Positions 9,501 to 17,533 of a DNA stretch of 24,191 nt are shown in pieces; the stretch's first letter is position 1, and every line of letters starts with the position of its first letter. Origin of the DNA: Saccoglossus kowalevskii (lineage: Eukaryota; Hemichordata; Enteropneusta; Harrimaniidae); contig NW_003117446.1 of NCBI RefSeq assembly GCF_000003605.2, forward strand, positions 33,004 to 57,194, read 5' to 3'. The translations under genes and the position numbers were made by a program. Below the pieces are notes generated by a model. That model searched no databases. It was not told the origin of the DNA and saw nothing but the letters and a program-made list of their open reading frames with translations.

Positions 9501-12059
9501 ATGATTGTGCCTTGTTGAAATCGTTGAGTGTCTGACTTACAATAAACTTGTCAATGATTACGGGGTCTAGTATTTTGAAATCTGTGTTAAGAACATCAAC
9601 AAGAATGTTTTTTTTTTACCGTAGTTTCAGAAGACAGACTTGCAATGGCCGTAAGCGGAGAGATCCTGTCCGATCACAACTACCCTGGTCCAGACTATGC
9701 TAGAAAGGCAGTCCACAAACTTCTTATCATACCAGCTCCAGGGTACGATGGAATTGTATTTCAACTATTTGATGTGTATATAAATACAACCAGTAAAGAC
9801 AAGAAACATTCCACGCGTAAGTGAAAATATACTTTATTGCCAACATAAAGCAGTAGTGTAACAAATATGAAGATTAACTCTTCTTGCCGCCCATGTTCAC
9901 GTGTATAGAGTTTCGATCATTTACTTAATGGAGTCAATAAATACCCATGATAAAAGATATACCACAACACATAATTGACCAAAAAAAATTGCATAAAATA
10001 AATAAAATCAGAATCGTGTATATATGATATAATAGCCCTACGTTATTCGATACATACACCATAATCACCTTGGTGCTAACATGAGTTATGTCACGTGATC
10101 CCTATCTTAATGTATTTCATTATCATTAAACATAATTGCGAGAATTATTTTCTTGTCAAAATGAAATCTCTGATTTTTATCTTTGTTGTGTAAAATTGAT
10201 TGTTCACTGATGTATGTGGTTATTACATAGTTTATAGCACTTTGTTGTGATTACATATACACACAATAATGATAATAATAATTGTGATAAGAATAATCTG
10301 GCGTAAATGTAAATGTTTCCTGAAATTAGCCACTCACCTTTAAAACAATACGCAATCAAGCAAACATAAAACAAGATATTGATATATATGTCACAATACA
10401 AACAAGCAACACTTATAGACGACGTATTCCGGCTTTCCATTTAAAAACAAACGGCTACAACTTTACAATTCAAAATAAAATTGTACTATAGACAGCCGCC
10501 ATTGCCGATACAGGTGTGTTTAGTTTGCATAGCGTTATACGTCGGCATTTATGTTAGCATCAGTGTGAACATAGTTTATGGCATCTATATATTTTTAAAC
10601 GATGTATCTCGTTTTTAAATTATTCTAAATCATTAAATGAAGACAAATGTTATAATCATTAATTTCTAACTTACATCTCTGTTTTGACAGGTAACGATTA
10701 TTGTACGAATGAGTGGATTTCCATTCGATGGAAATATGGCGGAGATTCTAAAAGGCTATGTCGTAATGACGATAAACGCGTGATCCAATCACCGCTGGTC
10801 AATGGTCATCCAGTTTCAATTGAATTTCATACAAATTTACATAACGCACCTACGTACAGGGGATTTAGGTTGTTCTACACGCAGTACTGTAAGTGGTCAC
10901 GTGTAATTTAGAGTATATTTTTACAGCGGGTAAAATGATTTCACATCTGGCTTATTCTTCATTGAAGTGAATCACAATACAGAACATGGAAGGACTCAAA
11001 CCTGGACTCATCTGATCCGTTGTCCGACGAGTTATCAATTGTGTCACATACCTTGAAGCTAGGATGGTTGTTTTTTATGGCCAGTGTCTCGTTCCTGTAT
11101 ACATTTAAATATATCTTCACGTCTTAATATTTCCTTATTTTTTGTTTAAATTTGCAGATAACGTAGAGACTGACTGTAGGCGTGGAGATTTTTATTGTAA
11201 AATGGCACTGAGATGTATACCAGCAGGACTGACATGCGATGGCGTCAATAACTGTGGTAGCTTTGAAGACGAGTCTAATTGCGGAACAGGTTAGAGGTAG
11301 TTTTTGCTATTGGAATTCTTTTAATTCCAATACGGCGAGATATTTGTATAAAATGTATAGCTGTAACAAACATCAACGCACTCAGACATCAGCGCTAATC
11401 ATAGCTACCAATTCGTTACCAATCGCTAGTTGATTTTTCTATGTATAATTTTGTGCTAGCTAACTGATCATACTGTTATTATTATTACAGGTTTAACATT
11501 ACGTTCAAATACGGATGTATGTAACCCGGACGAGTTTTTTTGCGGTGCATACGGGAAACACGCCTGCATACCCAAAACTGGTGTATGTGACGGTGACAAC
11601 CAATGTAGAAATGGACTTGACGAGCAAGTCTGTCCGACAAAGATTTGGAATACAAGCACACCGTTTATATATCAGCCAAAAGACACATTTAAACATTGTA
11701 TGAATATTCATGTGAATTACATATTTGTCTTTTTTCGCCTATTTTGTATTTTGTTTCATGTAAATTTTGACGAGAATCCGCCATAAAGATAATCATCTTT
11801 AGTTATCAGTCAGTGATTTATCTACTCGTCTGCGTTCGTTTCAGTTCACGGGAAAATCATGCCCCCGGAATACATGTTCGGTCTTGTAGCGGGTTCGATG
11901 GTAGTGACTGTGATCATACTATTCCTCCCATACACCTGTTACAGAAAGTCATTTAAGATACAGCAGCGAAGAAAAGCAATGCGACAAGCTGAATCAAATA
12001 ACTCAAACACACTACGGAATCCTCGGCTTGATATGTATGCGTCTGGTACAAGTGTATGA
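6382..12059 (+). CDS. Type I membrane protein, CUB-CUB-LDLa-LDLa-TM (NETO-like), eight coding exons
   Basis: Joining 6382-6523, 7144-7283, 7520-7784, 9631-9816, 10691-10888, 11158-11289, 11491-11697 and 11845-12059 gives an unbroken 494-residue protein; every junction is GT-AG and preserves frame. Residues about 9-28 form a signal peptide with a plausible cut after A28. CUB1 is about 55-165 (C55, C81, C108, C130, plus an unpaired-looking C135). CUB2 is about 187-311, with only the second Cys pair (C249, C268). LDLa1 is 317-352 and LDLa2 365-402, six Cys each. A helix at about 434-456 spans the membrane, followed by a basic tail (Q-Q-R-R-K) ending T-S-V, a class I PDZ-ligand pattern. N-glycosylation sequons include N32, N82, N90, N142, N174, N234 and N408. 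Such proteins usually bind extracellular partners; CUB2-LDLa-TM is the layout of NETO/SOL-2 ion-channel auxiliary subunits, so a receptor-accessory role is inferred. It could equally be a lineage-specific CUB/LDLa surface receptor. Confidence 0.9.
7144..7283 (+). CDS. Exon 2: first half of CUB1
   Basis: The acceptor is TTTTCTGTCAG ending at 7143 and the donor TGG/GTAAGT at 7284. Encodes residues 48-94, with CUB cysteines C55 and C81 and the S-P-R-F-P-x-x-Y-N-N-N turn typical of the CUB N-terminal half. It enters in phase 1 and leaves in phase 0. Confidence 0.9.
7520..7784 (+). CDS. Exon 3: second half of CUB1 and linker
   Basis: The acceptor TTTATTGTAG ends at 7519, preceded by a long pyrimidine tract including T18 at 7472-7489; the donor is GTAAGT at 7785. 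Encodes residues 95-182. It carries FTDFDLED, C108, D111-N-V, LCG (C130), FTTDSS (D153) and GFRAQY, a textbook CUB C-terminal half. E103, D111 and D153 match the calcium-binding triad of cbCUB domains. It leaves in phase 1. Confidence 0.92.
7785..9630 (+). other. Intron 3 (1846 bp), no hidden exon seen
   Basis: The largest intron. A 97-codon open frame at 9242-9535 has no domain signature. A GGTTTCGATTCG near 8202-8213 resembles a pol III B box but has no A box. A CACGTG occurs at 9053-9058. Skipping it joins CUB1 to CUB2 in frame, so no extra exon is needed. Confidence 0.7.
9631..9816 (+). CDS. Exon 4: first half of CUB2
   Basis: Encodes residues 183-244 (S-G-E-I-L-S-D-H-N-Y-P turn, then F-Q-L-F-D-V strand). 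Two AGs six bases apart can serve as acceptor: TAG ending at 9624 or CAG ending at 9630. Both keep frame; the upstream one changes the junction from K to I-S-E. This half lacks the usual first Cys pair of CUB domains. The donor is GTAAGT at 9817; the exon is phase 1-1. Confidence 0.85.
9817..10690 (+). other. Intron 4 (874 bp), nothing else seen
   Basis: AT-rich intron with GTAAGT donor and TTTTGACAG acceptor. It contains two CACGTG E-boxes (9898-9903, 10092-10097). A 78-codon reverse frame at 10204-10440 is of low complexity and not credible. Confidence 0.7.
10691..10888 (+). CDS. Exon 5: second half of CUB2
   Basis: Encodes residues 245-310. C249 and C268 (R-L-C) form the second CUB Cys pair; I-E-F-H-T and Y-R-G-F-R-L-F-Y-T-Q-Y form the last strands. 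The positions equivalent to the CUB1 calcium ligands are not acidic in the same pattern (E252 near the second site, N293 at the third), so calcium binding is probably lost. The donor is GTAAGT at 10889; phase 1-1. Confidence 0.9.
11158..11289 (+). CDS. Exon 6: LDLa module 1
   Basis: One exon equals one module, phase 1-1. The six cysteines are C317, C324, C330, C337, C343 and C352, with G-D-F-Y-C and T-C-D-G motifs and D348-E349 in the calcium loop. The usual Asp just before the fifth Cys is N342, and the loop is one residue longer than the DGSDE pattern. The acceptor is TTTGCAG ending at 11157; the donor is CAG/GTTAGA at 11290. Confidence 0.93.
11491..11697 (+). CDS. Exon 7: LDLa module 2 and juxtamembrane stalk
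   Basis: The six cysteines are C365, C372, C380, C387, C393 and C402, with D-E-F-F-C, A-C-I-P and L-D-E motifs. The calcium-site Asp before the fifth Cys is Q392. A stalk of about 30 residues with sequon N408-T-S follows. The acceptor is ATTATTACAG ending at 11490. The donor GTATGA at 11698 is weaker than the GTAAGT donors of exons 1-5. Phase 1-1. Confidence 0.92.
11845..12059 (+). CDS. Exon 8: transmembrane helix and cytoplasmic tail
   Basis: Encodes residues 424-494 and the TGA stop at 12057-12059. The hydrophobic helix runs about M434 to Y456. A positively charged stop-transfer region (R457-K458, then R465-R466-K467) sets the N-out/C-in orientation. The tail is only about 38 residues and ends G-T-S-V. 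The acceptor is CGTTTCAG ending at 11844. Confidence 0.9.
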
Positions 12060-12193
12060 CAGACATCAATGGAAGGGAAATTTCATGGGGCATGTATTTG
12101 TTACACGGATATATTGACAATGCGTGGTGGCACTGTGGCGCATAACACATGATTCAAATTAAATTTATACTTTCATTTATATATACTTCAAAG

Positions 12194-12221
12194 AATAAAA
12201 TTGTCAATACTGAAGAATAAA
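12194..12221 (+). terminator. Two polyadenylation signals
   Basis: AATAAA occurs at 12194-12199 and 12216-12221, 135 and 157 bases after the stop codon of the CUB/LDLa gene. This gives a short 3'UTR and possibly two cleavage sites. Confidence 0.6.
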
Positions 12222-13139
12222 ATATACTAAAATTATTCAAATGTTACCGTATTTTTCTCATCATCGAGAACATATTTAAGAATATATTTCACGGTGTCAT
12301 TTCTACGATGAACATAAATTAATGGCACAGATAAACTAAAAAACTCTCGTACATGATGCTCATGTCAGCTACATGCAAATTAATATACTGTAGTGAGTAC
12401 CACCAGATTTCATCAAATACCCAAGTCTTAGCTGTTATTGAGAATGAAGGAATTCTGTTATGTTGTAATGAGATAGAGCTTACACGAGACCTTTCGGGAG
12501 TTGTCACTTGAACTATGAAGAAATAAAGAGATGATAATCGTACATCCTATTGGATAAGGTCAAGGTATTTCGTGAATGCAAGTAGAATGACGAATATGTG
12601 TTTTTGCCAATGGGGTGTGTTATTCCCTGTAATACTGATTTAAACGGTCATTCTGATACCAAATATGAGTAAAATATTCGGGTGTCAAGGGTCAAACAGA
12701 CGGACAGGGTATTGCCCAGCTATTCTCATGCTATTATACAATATGCTGTTCACTCTCCTTTAAACTGACGACTAAAACACTGAATTGGAAATTTCAGCAA
12801 CCAACAAAAGCTGTCTTCTTGTCTAATACAAAATTAGCAATATATACTGTACAAATCTGCCCGCTCAGGAATGTCACTCGGCACATGAAAATACGTCATT
12901 TTCATGCAAATTTCATTTCCCGCAATGTACATGTAACTCGGGTATTTCTCGCACCAAGTCCACCGCGAGATATTTCGTTTTACGCACAATGTAACGTGGA
13001 CGTGGATAACCGGATTTGGGCTCCGGTGCGAGTCTCCCAATTTCATAAAATATAATCGTATTCGAATCTCAGGCTAGTTAATTTGGCGTGGTGAGGAGCA
13101 TACAGGCATACCGCCTGGGGGACGAACAACTGACTTGTC
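12222..13139. other. Intergenic interval with palindromes, no gene
   Basis: No coding region is supported. Open frames occur on both strands over 12819-13055 but show no domain and overlap a perfect hairpin (12884-12906). Confidence 0.5.
12884..12906. repeat. Perfect 9-bp hairpin
   Basis: The arms CATGAAAAT (12884-12892) and ATTTTCATG (12898-12906) flank a five-base loop. Another inverted pair, TCTCGC/GCGAGA, lies just downstream near 12948-12973. Confidence 0.7.
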
Positions 13140-13155
13140 AAAAAAAAAAAAAAAA
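13140..13155 (+). repeat. A16 tract
   Basis: Sixteen consecutive A. About 90 bases upstream is ATTCGAATCTC, loosely like a pol III B box, so this may be the tail of a decayed SINE. No A box or target duplication was recognised. Confidence 0.7.
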
Positions 13156-13289
13156 TACAAATTTAAAGTAAACAGATTTAATATTTAAACTAGTAATTCA
13201 CTCAATATAGAAACGCCATGGCAACAACATGTCTAAGTACAACGGCAATTTCCGAAATTACAAAATACGTGCTTTACAGAAATTTGACA

Positions 13290-13332
13290 GTGAGAACACA
13301 ATAGCTTTACCGCTATCGTCAGTTCTCATAAA
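13290..13332. repeat. Imperfect inverted repeat
   Basis: The left arm GTGAGAACACAATAGC pairs imperfectly with the right arm GCTATCGTCAGTTCTCA around a short loop: TGAGAAC and ATAGC match exactly, the middle is mismatched. It lies about 60 bases below the end of the ankyrin-like fragment and could mark an element edge. Confidence 0.5.
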
Positions 13333-13384
13333 ATGATACACAATACAATAACAAACTTTAATGTCAACAAAATCGCCAACCAGT

Positions 13385-13942
13385 TCACAACGTTCTGTAT
13401 AGTCCACGAAAATTCGCTGACCACGAGGCAAGTATAATCAGCGATGACGCAATGGCGTCACCAGAGAACACGGCCACTCTCAGGAAATCACAACTACTCC
13501 CGACGATTCTAGGCTGTACGATCTGATGTACGTCAAGTTCCTTGAGCCATACGTTGCAAAAGATCACTCACCGTCTATCGATCAGTTCCTGAGTCGCATC
13601 AATTCGGACATCTACGACACAGTCCAACGCTGTACGTCCACAAATTTGGTGCAACACAAGTTCGACAGTCACTTTGATTTATTCGCAGTACGGGAATAAC
13701 CATCTTGAATTTTCAAGGTGAATGTTCCGGCGAAGCACTCCGCTATCAGGTGTTGTAGAGGGACGAATATCCGAACGAAACAACACCGTGCAGGCGGACG
13801 ATGGGGAATAACATAAACTCGTCCGTGGGCTGCAACACCCTGAACTCAGTTCTTTCCTAGCTTTTCGTACGCCGACTTGATGCTTTCCGGAACATGTTCG
13901 TGTTCACGGTTTCAACACAATCCCGCTTTCGGCTGCTGCCAT
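13385..13942 (-). pseudogene. Probable broken ankyrin-repeat gene fragment
   Basis: On the reverse strand a GC-richer block reads ATG-GCA-GCA-GCC from 13942 and then breaks frame. Ankyrin-like pieces follow: I-Q-D-G-Y-S-R-T-A (near 13690), C-G-R-T-A-L-D-C-V-V-D then A-T-Q-E-L-I-D (13666-13571), TGA 13570-13568, and in the same frame A-V-F-S-G-D-A, then S-L-I-I-L-A, then S-A-N-F-R-G-L-Y-R-T (to 13388). These resemble the ankyrin pattern of helix, G-D/G-H turn, L-L, x-A-x-V-N and G-x-T. At least two frame changes and stops mean it cannot make a long protein as it stands. A GTGAGT directly after the second piece could instead be a splice donor, so a real 5' exon is a weaker alternative. A - strand reading is favoured over an unassigned 83-codon + strand frame (13448-13699). 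Confidence 0.4.
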
Positions 13943-14110
13943 CTTTGTCTCTGTCCTGCACCTTCTCTTGCGCGCGGAGTGGCGTGACATCCTGGGACGC
14001 ACCAATCACTGCAGCGCGTCTCAACGGGCGTCAATCATGAGGCCGAAACTTTTCCATGACGTCACCAATACGGGTCGCCCTAATAAATAACGCACGGGTC
14101 CGTAATAACA
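13943..14110 (-). promoter_or_regulatory. Promoter-like GC-rich block upstream of the ankyrin-like fragment
   Basis: Reading on the - strand, the block holds a CRE palindrome TGACGTCA (14057-14064) joined to a CCAAT motif (14065-14069), another CCAAT (14002-14006), CG-rich sequence and then AAAGATGGCAGC at the putative ATG. This combination suits a metazoan promoter. The following frame is broken, so this may be a relic. Confidence 0.3.
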
Positions 14111-15050
14111 AGGAATATAAAGAAAACTACATAGATTTAAAGAAATAGTAAAATTACCGTGGTTTCACACATGTCAAAATAAAACAATATAAACTGAAAT
14201 ACTAGTAACCGGTTGTAACAATCATGATTGACTGGTTTCATAAAACCACATACAGTGAATGACAAGATAGTTACTCAAATGTTTACCAAATGCAGCACAA
14301 ATTGACATAATAGTTTATAGATAATAGTGTTTTTTGTTTGTAGCACAAAGATTGAATCAGATATACATCATTTGAAACGTGAAATATATCGACATTTTAT
14401 ACATCGGTTGTGTATATGTTATGAATACAAGAATTCGTTGACATATCAACGTTCAAATATCTCGACATACGATTTACAACTCATCTAGTGCATTTGTTTT
14501 GTGCTGTGGTGCGACAAGTAACACTATGAATTATATTTTATCAATACACTATGGCCTTTTATTTGTATAACCAGCATGTCTCTATTTTATCACTAATATT
14601 TCAGTATAAGATTTACAATAATCGGTAACTTTGAGATTGACTTAAATTACGTCATTCAACCGAGTGGCCGACACCTACGCACGCGCGGGAATTGAGTCCC
14701 AGGCGACGATAACAACACAGGCTAGAAACGTAAAGGCTCATGGGTAGACGTTTGTTAACTTCTATCACAAGTGTTATAGTTTGATTGACGATTATACTGA
14801 ACACATTAGAATATCAGCATGTATTCTTTCTATCGTTTATATTTCAAATCACGACACACAGACTGTTTTCTAGACAGTTTGGGTTTGTTATATACTAACG
14901 AGGAAAGTGAGTAATATAGCTAGACGCTGAGATAAAATAATTTAGTGAACTTGAAGACGTATACACACTTGGACGATTATGTGCACATGTCGATCACTGT
15001 CTCAGACGGATTACGTATAAGGTGAGAGATGCTTAATTTCGTGTTTGGAG
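14111..15050. other. Non-coding interval, nothing recognised
   Basis: AT-rich, no credible open frame, no clear repeat arms on inspection. Confidence 0.5.
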
Positions 15051-15054
15051 TAAA

Positions 15055-15135
15055 TGCCATGCGACGAATACAACGCGTGTAAAATACATTTTTGTATAAA
15101 ATTTGAACCCGCACTTTGTGACGACTATAGTACTT
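15055..15135. mobile_element. Decayed relative of the TTAA-flanked element
   Basis: The segment GCGACGAATACAACGCGTG, with the following AAAATACAT and then GAACCCGC and GACGAC, follows the same order as the core and right arm of copy 1 (GCGACGTATACAACGCGTG onward). The left arm is missing and the right arm is eroded. Confidence 0.55.
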
Positions 15136-15621
15136 ATATGTAACACCATAGTAATACCAACGTATAGAGTAGACGAATGTCCTGTTACTGTACGTCTAAT
15201 ATGCATACATTAAATAGCGCAAGTGTTATTATAAAACAGTGTCATGTCGCAAACATATGTAATTTAATACTAATGTTACCTAGACGCATAGAGCCGACAA
15301 CAGCCACTGGTGGCGCTGTATACAATCGAAACCTATTTAGGCTTACCAACGCTCACGCCACCATCAGTGTAAAAACAGAAACACTTGTTAAATTTGATTT
15401 ACAATTGATTTAGAATGATAGAAAGCGTGTAGAGTCTTCAAATAACCACAATGAACAGAGTGGAATGTTGGGTTCGTAACAGAAGTCCGCACATAAGCGA
15501 CGCTACCAGATATATACAAAAGCTAACAAGCCACTCCAACCCAGCGACTGCTGAGGATTTGTACAAATTCCCACCATGTCATACTCTGTAATATTACACA
15601 AAATACATCACAGTTTGTAAT

Positions 15622-15641
15622 CACGTGACGGCTGTCACGTG
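15622..15641. promoter_or_regulatory. Paired palindromic E-boxes, 8-bp gap
   Basis: CACGTG at 15622-15627 and 15636-15641, separated by eight bases. The same spacing recurs at 21407-21426. bHLH factors of the MYC/USF/MITF type bind this core; use here is unknown. Confidence 0.35.
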
Positions 15642-16839
15642 TTTCAAGATGAACCTACTTCGAACAGGCCGGAAATCACTCTCTTCAGAATAACGAAACA
15701 GATTGACGAGATATGTAGTTGCAGTGAGGTTAATGAGTTTCTGGCGTGTCGTCTTGATCTCAGATGGCAGGTGGAGATGAACTAACATTTGCAATGCATC
15801 ATTAACCAGGTAACCCAGGCGTTTCACAAAAACGTAAACCTTCTTGTGACATTCAAAAGTTGTGAAAATCCTCTTAAGTATCGTTTTTAATTATCAACGT
15901 GACATTTGGAAAAGTTGCAAAATAATTGTTTGTCATCCAGCATTGCACTATTAATGTGGGACGTGCAGCGGCTATCTGAAATAATACCCTAATCTAATTA
16001 TTCATTACAATGTAAATACATGATGAATTCAACTCTTAGTAGCTGTGGTAAGTCATGTCCGTCCGCGTGTCGTAACAGGTCTTTCATCTGGAAAGAGACG
16101 ATGCACAAGCAACCAGTGAAACGCGTTGCAGCCGGGCGCCAACAACGATAAACGTTTATACATATCGTTCAACTACACCGACGAGGGCGTTGTAAAATAC
16201 AATTGAGAGTATTATCAAGCATAATTTCAATTATGAGAGATAAAGAATATTAAAAAAATAATTTACTTCAATTTTTGAATTAGTTGCAATGATCTAAGCA
16301 CATTTGTTAATTATAATATGTAGTTTATCGATTTTTCAATGTGATAATAAATTCCATCAAAAACATAACTTAGGGTAATGCAACATTTCAAATTGAAAAG
16401 AAGTGCAAACTATTAGAATATCTTTGGCGTAGGAGTGTTCTGAATTTGCCGATTTTTTCAAAAATGTTCTGTGAGTGCTTTTTCAATAAAAATATATGTT
16501 ATTTTTTTTGGATGAAGTCTTTGTTAAATATTACAATTTGGTGCATTTAACATGAAACCAATTTACTCATAATGGTGTAAAATTTTTCCCACTATTATGT
16601 ATGTGTAAATAGAGAATTATTAAGGCTACAATATGAAATGCCCTTCGTTATTCGGCCAATATTTGATAACATCCCTTAACAATGTGAATACGATTCCGCC
16701 GATATATATTTAATAACGTTAAAAAGTCTCCACACTGTATTATTTCGATAAGCGCAGTATAAAGTCGTGAATATACGCGTTGCGTTTCGTCCTAACACTG
16801 TACACCCGGACGAAAATTAGAAGCACGTGACAGTGCAAT

Positions 16840-16935
16840 ATTATGACGACAATTAGACCGGGACGTATATCTACAAAGTTAAATGAATAATAAACACATG
16901 TGGTACAATCAAAAACAACTATATAAGAATAAATG
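16840..16935. repeat. Diverged duplication, copy A
   Basis: Begins with ATTATGACGACAATTAGA, which recurs exactly at 17624-17641. Similarity continues weakly downstream (ACACATGTGGTA here, ATACATGCGGTA there). Confidence 0.5.
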
Positions 16936-17400
16936 GAGGTTTAAGTCACCTAACCACAACTGGCCATCAACTTGAAGTAATCATATATATATGTGTATGT
17001 AAGTATTTACCCGTATTTGTTTACCAACTGTTCAAAACATTGATTTGAATATTAGCACAAACTGAACACGTATGTTTCTAGTACTGAGATAGATTACTGA
17101 CAAAAAATACTTGAGAGAAATATATTACCCATAAACTAGCAATATCATTTCAATGTCGCCACCTATAGTTCGCTATCGAATTTGTGACAAGCTTCCTCTA
17201 GAGCGTCCAAGGGCCGATTTGTGGGAGTTACTGGTGTAGAACATTGAAAACACAACTAAATAAATGCTAAAATAATTGGGAACGTTGCTATGACCGATAC
17301 ATATAATATATAAAAAAATTGTAATAAATAGTCGTAGTCCAGTGTAATATCTGAAAAGAGGTCATGGACTAAGATTACTTACTACCATTTTCTATATATT

Positions 17401-17533
17401 TTAAAGGGTGGTGGTCGTCGCGCCGCACCTTATTCGATATGGGACTCATAACGACCTATACAACGCCTGTGAAATACATTGTTTGTTTACATGGAATTCG
17501 AACACGTGCTGCGCGAGGACCACGGCCCTTTAA
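17401..17533. mobile_element. TTAA-flanked 125-bp inverted-repeat element, copy 2
   Basis: The element body is 17405-17529, exactly 125 bp like copy 1, with TTAA on both sides (17401-17404 and 17530-17533). The ends AGGGTGGTGGTCGTCGCG and, inverted, AGGGCCGTGGTCCTCGCG form the terminal inverted repeats. The core ATATGGGACTCATA and ACATGGAATTCGAACACG segments are shared with copy 1. It is non-coding and non-autonomous; a piggyBac-like transposase source is inferred from the TTAA duplication only. Confidence 0.8.

Larger units (their letters stand above)
15136..17400. other. Non-coding interval, no gene supported
   Basis: AT-rich DNA. It contains a paired E-box (15622-15641), a short inverted pair AACGATA/TATCGTT (16144-16169) and one half of a diverged duplication (16840-16935). 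Short frames at 15177-15413 and 15621-15827 (reverse) have no domain features. Confidence 0.5.

Noticed and set aside
9242-9535. 97-codon open frame in intron 3
   Set aside because: No domain, signal or splice context; the flanking exons join in frame without it.
10204-10440. Reverse-strand 78-codon frame in intron 4
   Set aside because: Low complexity, no domain, inside an intron of a well supported gene.
13448-13699. 83-codon + strand frame in the GC-rich block
   Set aside because: No domain recognised; the reverse strand gives ankyrin-like pieces over the same bases, so this is probably antisense.
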